From SZUA-254 sp031379665 (lineage in GTDB: Bacteria > Bacteroidota > Ignavibacteria > UBA10030 > SZUA-254), in NCBI GenBank assembly GCA_031379665.1, contig JANNFI010000034.1, positions 10,674 through 74,673 of the forward strand: DNA of 64,000 nt, written 5' to 3'. Numbering within the stretch: position 1 is the first letter of the stretch; each line of letters opens with the position of its first letter. Shown in pieces: positions 58,658 through 64,000 of the stretch. The notes under the pieces were generated by a model, which saw nothing but the letters and a program-made list of their open reading frames with translations, was not told where the DNA came from and ran no database searches. The translations under genes were made by a program, and so were the position numbers.

Positions 58658-60892
58658 TCAGAGGGCGGTTTTTTTCAGCCTGAGGGAATTCGAAACGACG
58701 CTCACCGAACTCAGCGCCATCGCCGCGGCTGCCACCAACGGGTTGAGGAGGCCGAAGGCCGCGAGGGGTATACCCACAATGTTATAGATGAAAGCCCAGA
58801 AGAGGTTCTGCCTGATCGCCGCGACGGTTTTTTTCGAAAGGCGGATCGCCGCGGTGACCCCCCCGAGCTCGCCGCTCACTATGGTAATGTCGGCGGTCTG
58901 CATCGCGATGTCGGTGCCGTGGCCCATGGCGATGCTCACGTCTGCGCGGGCCAGCGCAGGGGCGTCGTTGACGCCGTCCCCCACCATCGCGACGATTTCA
59001 CCGCCCGCCTGGAGCTCGCGGATGCGCTCGGCCTTATCGCCAGGCATCACGCCTGCAATCACCCGGTCGATGCCGGCCTGGGCCGCGATCGCCCCTGCCG
59101 TGGCCTCATTGTCTCCGGTGATCATCACCACGGCGATCCCCGCCGCGCGCAGCCCGGCCACGACTTGTGTCGCCCCTGGTTTGAGCGAGTCCCCGATGGC
59201 AATGACCCCGGCGAGGGATCCGTTGACAGCGACGTAGACCGGAGTCTCGCCCTCGGCCGATATCCTCGCGACCGCGCCGGCTGAGAGCTCCAGGCCGATC
59301 GCGTGTTGCTTCATCAGTCCCGTGTTCCCTACGGCCACCGCGTCGCCCGCAACGACGGCCGTCACCCCACGCCCGGTCATCGATCCGAACGATTCGACCT
59401 GAGACGGGCCGACATTCCTCAGCCTCGCGGCATCGACGATCGCCCTCCCCAAGGGGTGTTCGGAGCGTGATTCTACCGCCGCGGCGTACCGAAGGACCGA
59501 CGACTCGTCGTGGGACCCGAAGGCGACGACCTGCGCCACGCTCGGCCTCCCGGTGGTGAGCGTCCCCGTCTTGTCGAAGACGACCGTCGTGACGCTGTGG
59601 GCCCGCTCGAGGCTTCCGGCGTTTTTTATGAGAATGCCCCTCGTCGCCCCCAGCCCGGTCCCCACCATGATCGCCGTCGGGGTGGCGAGCCCCAGGGCGC
59701 ACGGGCACGCGATGATGAGTACCGCGATGAAGTTGATCATCGCCGGCGTGAACGGGAGACCTCCCAGCGTAAACCAGCCGAGGAAGGTCAGCGCCGCGAC
59801 GCCCATCACCACCGGGACGAACACCGCGGCGACCCGGTCGACGTGCGCCTGGATCGGCGCCTTCGAACCTTGCGCCTCTTCCACGAGACGGACGATGTTC
59901 GCGATGACGGTCTCGTTACCGACGGCCGTGGCCCGGAACTCGAGACCCCCCGAAAGATTGACTGTCCCGCCGGTGACCTTGTCGCCCGCAGCCTTGTCCA
60001 CCGGCATGCTCTCACCGGTGATCATCGACTCGTCGACCGGGGAGGAGCCTCGCTCGACGACGCCGTCCGCAGGGAGCCGTTCACCCGGGCGGACGATAAC
60101 GGTGTCGCCGTGCCGCACCTCACTTGTGGGAATGTCCCGCTCGATCCCGTCCCTGATCACCCTGGCGGTCGCCGGGCGGAGCATCGCGAGGCCCCTGATG
60201 GCGTCGGTGGTACGGCTCCTGGCGCGCGCCTCGAGCATCCTCCCGAGCAGGATCAGGGTGACGATGGTCGCGGCCGTGTCGAAATAGAGGTGACCGGCGT
60301 GGTGGGCCTCGGGGAGCCACCGGGGAAAAAGCGTGACGATGGAGCTGAAGAGGTACGCCGTCCCGGTGCCGACTGCGACCAGGGTGTTCATGTCCGCGGT
60401 GAGGTGTTTCGCCATTGTCCAGGCGACGGTGAAGAACCTGCGGCCGGGGCCTGCGATCACCAGCGTCGTCAGGAGGAAGAGAAGCGTGTTGACGTCGGAC
60501 ATCCCGAGGGGAAACGTGCGGGCGAACCAGTCGGTCATCGCCGCCATGCTGATCGCCATCACCGGCGCACTCAGGAGCGCGCTCAGGATGAAATCGGATT
60601 TCAATTTCCGGAAGGCGGATTCCTGCGGGCTTTCGAGTTCGCGGGCGGACGACTCCGTCGATTCGGACGGCTCCGCCGGGAGCCGCAGAGTGTACCCGGC
60701 AATCCGCACCGCCGCGGCGATCGCCTCAAGGCCGGTCTTCGCCGGGTCGTACGTGAGCGTCACCTTCTCGGTCGCGAGGTTGACGTTCACCTCCCCCACG
60801 CCCCCCACCTTCTTCGCGGATTTTTCCACGCGCGCAACGCAGCTCGCGCAGGTCATACCCTCGACGCTGAGCGTGACGGTGGTGTCGCTCAT
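58658..60892 (-). CDS. copA: Copper-translocating P1B-type ATPase
   Basis: A 744-residue P-type ATPase exporting Cu(I). One N-terminal HMA domain carries GMTCASC (Cys15, Cys18). The actuator motif is TGES, the membrane metal site CPC is in IIACPCALGLATPTA, the phosphorylated Asp is in FDKTGTLTTG, the HP locus is SEHPLGRA, and the hinge is MVGDGVNDAPAL. Its ATG overlaps the upstream zincin stop by 4 bases. Close downstream genes encode a VOC protein, a glycosyltransferase and a protein with a heavy-metal-binding domain. No CueR- or CsoR-type regulator was seen. Confidence 0.95.
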   Translation of the reverse strand: MSDTTVTLSVEGMTCASCVARVEKSAKKVGGVGEVNVNLATEKVTLTYDPAKTGLEAIAAAVRIAGYTLRLPAEPSESTESSARELESPQESAFRKLKSDFILSALLSAPVMAISMAAMTDWFARTFPLGMSDVNTLLFLLTTLVIAGPGRRFFTVAWTMAKHLTADMNTLVAVGTGTAYLFSSIVTLFPRWLPEAHHAGHLYFDTAATIVTLILLGRMLEARARSRTTDAIRGLAMLRPATARVIRDGIERDIPTSEVRHGDTVIVRPGERLPADGVVERGSSPVDESMITGESMPVDKAAGDKVTGGTVNLSGGLEFRATAVGNETVIANIVRLVEEAQGSKAPIQAHVDRVAAVFVPVVMGVAALTFLGWFTLGGLPFTPAMINFIAVLIIACPCALGLATPTAIMVGTGLGATRGILIKNAGSLERAHSVTTVVFDKTGTLTTGRPSVAQVVAFGSHDESSVLRYAAAVESRSEHPLGRAIVDAARLRNVGPSQVESFGSMTGRGVTAVVAGDAVAVGNTGLMKQHAIGLELSAGAVARISAEGETPVYVAVNGSLAGVIAIGDSLKPGATQVVAGLRAAGIAVVMITGDNEATAGAIAAQAGIDRVIAGVMPGDKAERIRELQAGGEIVAMVGDGVNDAPALARADVSIAMGHGTDIAMQTADITIVSGELGGVTAAIRLSKKTVAAIRQNLFWAFIYNIVGIPLAAFGLLNPLVAAAAMALSSVSVVSNSLRLKKTAL

Positions 60893-61266
60893 CCGTACCC
60901 CAGTTCCTCGAGCCGGTCCTCGTCGATCCCGAAATGGTGGGCGATTTCGTGGACGACCGTGATCTCGATCTCCTCCTCGATCTCCTCGATGGTGTCGCAC
61001 ATCTCCTCGATCGGTTCCTGGAAAATGAAGATGGTGTCGGGGTAGAGCGGGGGATCGGTCGCGGAGCGTTCGGTGAGCGCGACGCCCTGGTAGAGGCCGA
61101 GGAGCGTGTCCTCCTCAGGGTCCATGCCCATCTCCTCGAGCAGTTCGGGGGACGGTTCTTTCTGGACCGAGATGACGACGTTGTCGAGGTATTCGCGGAG
61201 TTCTTTCGGTATCCTGTCGACGGCCTGCGTCGCGAGCGCGTCGAATTCCTCGGGGCTCAATCTCAT
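60889..61266 (-). CDS. Minimal zincin-like metallopeptidase (DUF1025-type)
   Basis: A 125-residue soluble protein. The zinc motif HEIAHHFGID is at residues 106-115, near the C-terminus, preceded by an acidic helix (IEEIEEEIEITVV). The N-terminal part matches the family pattern (LDNVVISVQKEPSPELLEEM, then LLGLYQGVALTER). These small zincins are common beside unrelated housekeeping genes and have no firmly known substrate. It is coupled to copA by an ATGA overlap, which makes it a candidate copper-stress accessory. Confidence 0.9.
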   Translation of the reverse strand: MRLSPEEFDALATQAVDRIPKELREYLDNVVISVQKEPSPELLEEMGMDPEEDTLLGLYQGVALTERSATDPPLYPDTIFIFQEPIEEMCDTIEEIEEEIEITVVHEIAHHFGIDEDRLEELGYG

Positions 61267-61292
61267 TTGCTCACCGTCTCATCCTTCGCCCG

Positions 61293-62537
61293 CTACGCCG
61301 CGGCGTCCGGGGCCGGCAGGCCCCCGGGGGGAAGTTCACCTTCCCACCGTGCCATCACCGCAGCGGCCAGGCAGTTGCCCACAACGTTGACCGTGGTGCG
61401 GCCCATGTCGAGGAGCTCGTCCACACCGAGGATGATCGCCACCCCTTCGAGAGGGAGGCCGAAGCTCGCGAGCGTCCCGGAGAGGATCACCAGCGAGGAA
61501 CGCGGCACACCCGCCACGCCTTTGCTCGTGAGCATCAGTGTGAGCATCATCAGCACCTGCTGGCCGACGGTCAGTTCGATCCCCGCGGCCTGCGCCACGA
61601 AGATCGACGCGACGGCGAGGTACAAGGTAGAGCCGTCGAGGTTGAACGAGTATCCCGTAGGAAGGACGAACGACACGATCCGGTTCGGCACGCCAAAGGC
61701 CTTCATTTGCTTGAGGGCGTCGGGGAGCGCCGCATCGGACGATGTCGTGGAAAAGGCGATCATCGCCGGCCCCTTCACCGCGCTGAGGAACTTCCTGATC
61801 GGGATTTTCGCGATGATCATCACCGGCACGAGGACCAGCAGGACGAACACCGCCAGCGCGCCGTAGAGAGTCAGCACGAGTTTCCCCAGGTTGATCAGGA
61901 CTCCCATCCCGCTGTGACCCACCGTGTATGCCATCGCCGCCCCGATGCCGAGCGGCGCGAATTTCATCACGTATCCGGTGAACTTGAACATCACTTCCGA
62001 GAGACCCTCGAAGAGGTTCAGCATCGTCTCCTTCGGCTTTCCCTTGACCTGGCTGAGCGCCACGCCGAAGAGAATCGCGAAGAACACGACCTGGAGCACG
62101 TCGTTCGTGGCGGCCGCCTCGACGATGCTCTGCGGAACGATGTGTTCGATCATCCCCTGGACGGTGGTCTTCTTCGCGGCCAGCTCCTGCCCCGTGGCTG
62201 CGGTCGTCTGCAGGGCCACCCCAACGCCGGGCTGCGTCAGGTTGACCGCGACGAGGCCGATCACCAGGGCGAGCGTCGTGACAATTTCGAAATAGACGAT
62301 CGAGCGGAACGCCAGCCGGCCCACCATCTTCAGGTCGTCGCTATGCCCGGCGATGCCCATCACCAGCGTGCCGAAGAGCAGTGGAACGATGATCGACTTG
62401 ATCATCCGCAGGAAGATGTTCGAGACGATCCTGACGTTCTGGGAGAATTCAGGGAAGAGCCAGCCGGTCAGGACGCCGATCGCCATGGAGATGACAATCC
62501 ATTGCGTCAGGCTGATCCGGCGGAGGATGTTCACCAT
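61293..62537 (-). CDS. Dicarboxylate/amino-acid:cation symporter (DAACS)
   Basis: A 414-residue secondary transporter of the GltP/DctA/Glt family for glutamate, aspartate or C4-dicarboxylates with Na+ or H+. Family motifs: the serine-rich hairpin AFSTTSSDAALPDAL, PTGYSFNLDGSTLYLAVA (the NMDGT-like cation motif reads NLDGS), and GVAGVPRSSLVIL with VDELLDMGRTTVNVVGNCL at the end. ATG 62537 fits the family N-terminus. It appears to be a single-gene unit just upstream of the zincin. Confidence 0.94.
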   Translation of the reverse strand: MVNILRRISLTQWIVISMAIGVLTGWLFPEFSQNVRIVSNIFLRMIKSIIVPLLFGTLVMGIAGHSDDLKMVGRLAFRSIVYFEIVTTLALVIGLVAVNLTQPGVGVALQTTAATGQELAAKKTTVQGMIEHIVPQSIVEAAATNDVLQVVFFAILFGVALSQVKGKPKETMLNLFEGLSEVMFKFTGYVMKFAPLGIGAAMAYTVGHSGMGVLINLGKLVLTLYGALAVFVLLVLVPVMIIAKIPIRKFLSAVKGPAMIAFSTTSSDAALPDALKQMKAFGVPNRIVSFVLPTGYSFNLDGSTLYLAVASIFVAQAAGIELTVGQQVLMMLTLMLTSKGVAGVPRSSLVILSGTLASFGLPLEGVAIILGVDELLDMGRTTVNVVGNCLAAAVMARWEGELPPGGLPAPDAAA

Positions 62538-62614
62538 TGGGTGTCCTTGGTCATTGACAGGGATACCCAAGATAAGAAGGTTTGGCGTATTGGCAAAGCA
62601 TCGAGCTGGCCGGG

Positions 62615-63850
62615 CTACGGCGCCAGCGTCGAATAGATGAGCTCAGGGATGGTGTCTCGGAAGTCGGTTGCGTATGGCAGCAGCTGGACCATCACCACGA
62701 TGATCATTTTAGCCTCCGGGACCACCACGTAGCGGCACCCATACGCACCCCTCCCTCCGTACGTCCCCTCGGGGAACGGGCCCTTCGCGCCCTCCGTCTC
62801 CACGGTTTCCACTCCGAAGCCGAAGCCGAGCCCCTCCGTGCCATAGAGATCGTCGACCTGGTTCTTCGTCATCTCGTCGACCGATTTTTTCGACAGGATC
62901 CGCACCCCGTCGAGCTCCCCCCTGTTCAGGAGCATCTGCAGGAACCGTCCGTAGTCGCGCGCGGTCGTCACGAGCCCGGCCCCTCCCGAAAAACTCTTCC
63001 GGGGTCCTTCGACGTAATCGCCCTGGCCCAGTGCACCGTCGGGCGCTCGCCGGATCTTTCCGTCTTCCCCGACGGAGTATACCGTCGCGAGCCTGCGGGC
63101 CTTGTCGCGCGGGGGAAAAAAATGGGTGTCGGGCATCCTGAGCGGATTGACGATCCGCTGCCGGAAGAACTCGTCGAGCGACATCCCGGAGACCTTCTCC
63201 ACGATGCAGCCAAGCACGTCGGTGCTGTATCCGTAGACATACGCATCACCGGGCTGCGCCACGAACGGAAGGCGCCCCAGCCGGTCGACCGTTTCGCAGG
63301 CCGTCGCACTCTTGTCGGCCAGATACCAGCCGAAGCCGGCGGCGGTCCCGAGCCCCTGCGCCTTGTAGAGCGGAGCCACCTGCGAGTCGGTGCCGTAGGA
63401 GATCCCCGCAGTGTGCGTCAGGAGGTGGCGGATGGTGATCTCGTGCTCCGCCTCTACGAGCGCCAGGCCGGTGTCGGTCTTGACGGCCACGGTGGTCTTT
63501 TCGAATGCGGGGAGATACTTGCCGACTTCGTCGTCGAGGGAGAGTTTTTTCTCCTCGGCCAGCATCATGATCGCGACGCTGGTGATGGGCTTGGTCTCGG
63601 AGGCGATCCGGAAGATGGCGTCCGCACCCATCCGCACGCCGCCGTCCTTGTCGGCCCACCCGACCGCCCGCTGGAATGCGAGCCTGCCGTCGCGGAGCAC
63701 GAGCACGACGGCGCCGGCGATTTTCCCTTCGTCGATGTAACGAGCGAGTGCGGTGTCCACCTGCGCGAGGTCCTGCTGTGGCCGCGCGGGCGCCCCGGAC
63801 TGGAACAGGACGATCGCCAGCAAGGCGACCACCAACCGATGGTTCATCAT
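62615..63850 (-). CDS. Class C beta-lactamase-like serine hydrolase
   Basis: A 411-residue exported serine hydrolase. A signal peptide (RLVVALLAIVLFQSGAPA) is present. The nucleophile motif SETK is at residues 84-87 (IFRIASETKPITS), the YxN-equivalent is in VYGYSTDVLG, and the third motif is GGRGAYG. Family members include esterases, D-aminopeptidases and penicillin-binding-protein-like enzymes, so lactamase activity should not be assumed. ATG 63850 follows GGGGGAG at 7 bases; a second ATG is adjacent. No plus-strand neighbour was identified to the right edge. Confidence 0.92.
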   Translation of the reverse strand: MMNHRLVVALLAIVLFQSGAPARPQQDLAQVDTALARYIDEGKIAGAVVLVLRDGRLAFQRAVGWADKDGGVRMGADAIFRIASETKPITSVAIMMLAEEKKLSLDDEVGKYLPAFEKTTVAVKTDTGLALVEAEHEITIRHLLTHTAGISYGTDSQVAPLYKAQGLGTAAGFGWYLADKSATACETVDRLGRLPFVAQPGDAYVYGYSTDVLGCIVEKVSGMSLDEFFRQRIVNPLRMPDTHFFPPRDKARRLATVYSVGEDGKIRRAPDGALGQGDYVEGPRKSFSGGAGLVTTARDYGRFLQMLLNRGELDGVRILSKKSVDEMTKNQVDDLYGTEGLGFGFGVETVETEGAKGPFPEGTYGGRGAYGCRYVVVPEAKMIIVVMVQLLPYATDFRDTIPELIYSTLAP

Positions 63851-64000
63851 CGTTGAACTCCCCCTTATCTGATGAAAAGTATTCAATGGTCGGACGGTTT
63901 GAATTTTTCGACGCCTGGCGCCGGGTTCCACGGATGATCGCGCTCGAAGTGATGCCAGAGGAACGATGAAACATCTCTGATCAGTTCCCAACCTTCATTG
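63851..64000. other. Right-edge upstream region
   Basis: Upstream region of the serine-hydrolase gene. No gene or clear promoter could be supported in the 150 bases visible. Confidence 0.4.

Noticed and set aside
59510..61045. Plus-strand open frame of 511 codons
   Set aside because: Antisense to copA and the zincin, both unambiguous.
62615..63850. Antibiotic-resistance beta-lactamase
   Set aside because: Only the general class C/penicillin-binding fold motifs are visible; the third motif differs and many relatives are esterases or peptidases.

Overview
This window is a GC-rich, gene-dense bacterial chromosome segment. I read it as belonging to the FCB superphylum, near Bacteroidota, Ignavibacteriota or Kryptoniota. 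The evidence is a C-terminal type IX secretion (Por) sorting domain with the YPNPFNPTT motif (18098-19312), several BNR and TolB-propeller exported proteins, a paired M16 peptidase, and many lipoproteins. Most genes from 6.9 kb onward lie on the minus strand, often with ATGA or GTGA stop/start overlaps, so long operons are likely. I saw no rRNA, tRNA or CRISPR. The only mobile-element trace is a decayed tyrosine-recombinase tail at 2187-2543, in a gene-poor stretch.

Layout. 1-1891: a secreted BNR-repeat protein that runs off the left edge. 1892-3186: gene-poor, holding the integrase remnant. 3187-6916: two polytopic membrane proteins, one with a TPR tail. 6913-9236: ctpA-like S41 protease and tmk. 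9361-12758 (plus strand): an ECF sigma factor, an exported toastrack-like protein, a terminator, a DUF6588-like protein with a repeat-rich leader, and a lipoprotein. 12786-17927: GDPD, adk, M1 aminopeptidase with HEAT repeats, rlmN. 18038-25242: T9SS cargo, YggU-like protein, M16 pair, purC, DUF4440-like lipoprotein, PrsW-like protease. 25304-28297: a 997-residue exported metallopeptidase-like/propeller/barrel protein.

28376-39844 is one long minus-strand run: rmuC, tsaC-like, nucleotidyl cyclase, two small genes, addB-like, pfk, aat, a STAS/HATPase/STAS partner-switching set, an ECF sigma factor, and an anti-sigma-like protein. The last carries about 20 copies of a 12-residue repeat on the predicted periplasmic side and is followed by a clear terminator. 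This is the most unusual element of the window. 39977-43951 is a molybdenum-cofactor cluster (moeA, moaD, moaE, moaA, moaC-moaB fusion), with a structured RNA candidate on the opposite strand between moaE and moaA.

44023-50492: an amidohydrolase that has lost its metal ligands, a plus-strand ankyrin gene next to a shortened UraD-like gene, a propeller protein, and a response regulator with a very long coiled coil. 50698-54357: SPOR protein, hemN, two DUF proteins and a small membrane protein. 54432-61266 is a tight minus-strand cluster: zincin, copper P-type ATPase, VOC protein, glycosyltransferase, and a heavy-metal-binding/phosphatase/BNR fusion. 61293-63850: a dicarboxylate/amino-acid symporter and a class C beta-lactamase-like hydrolase.
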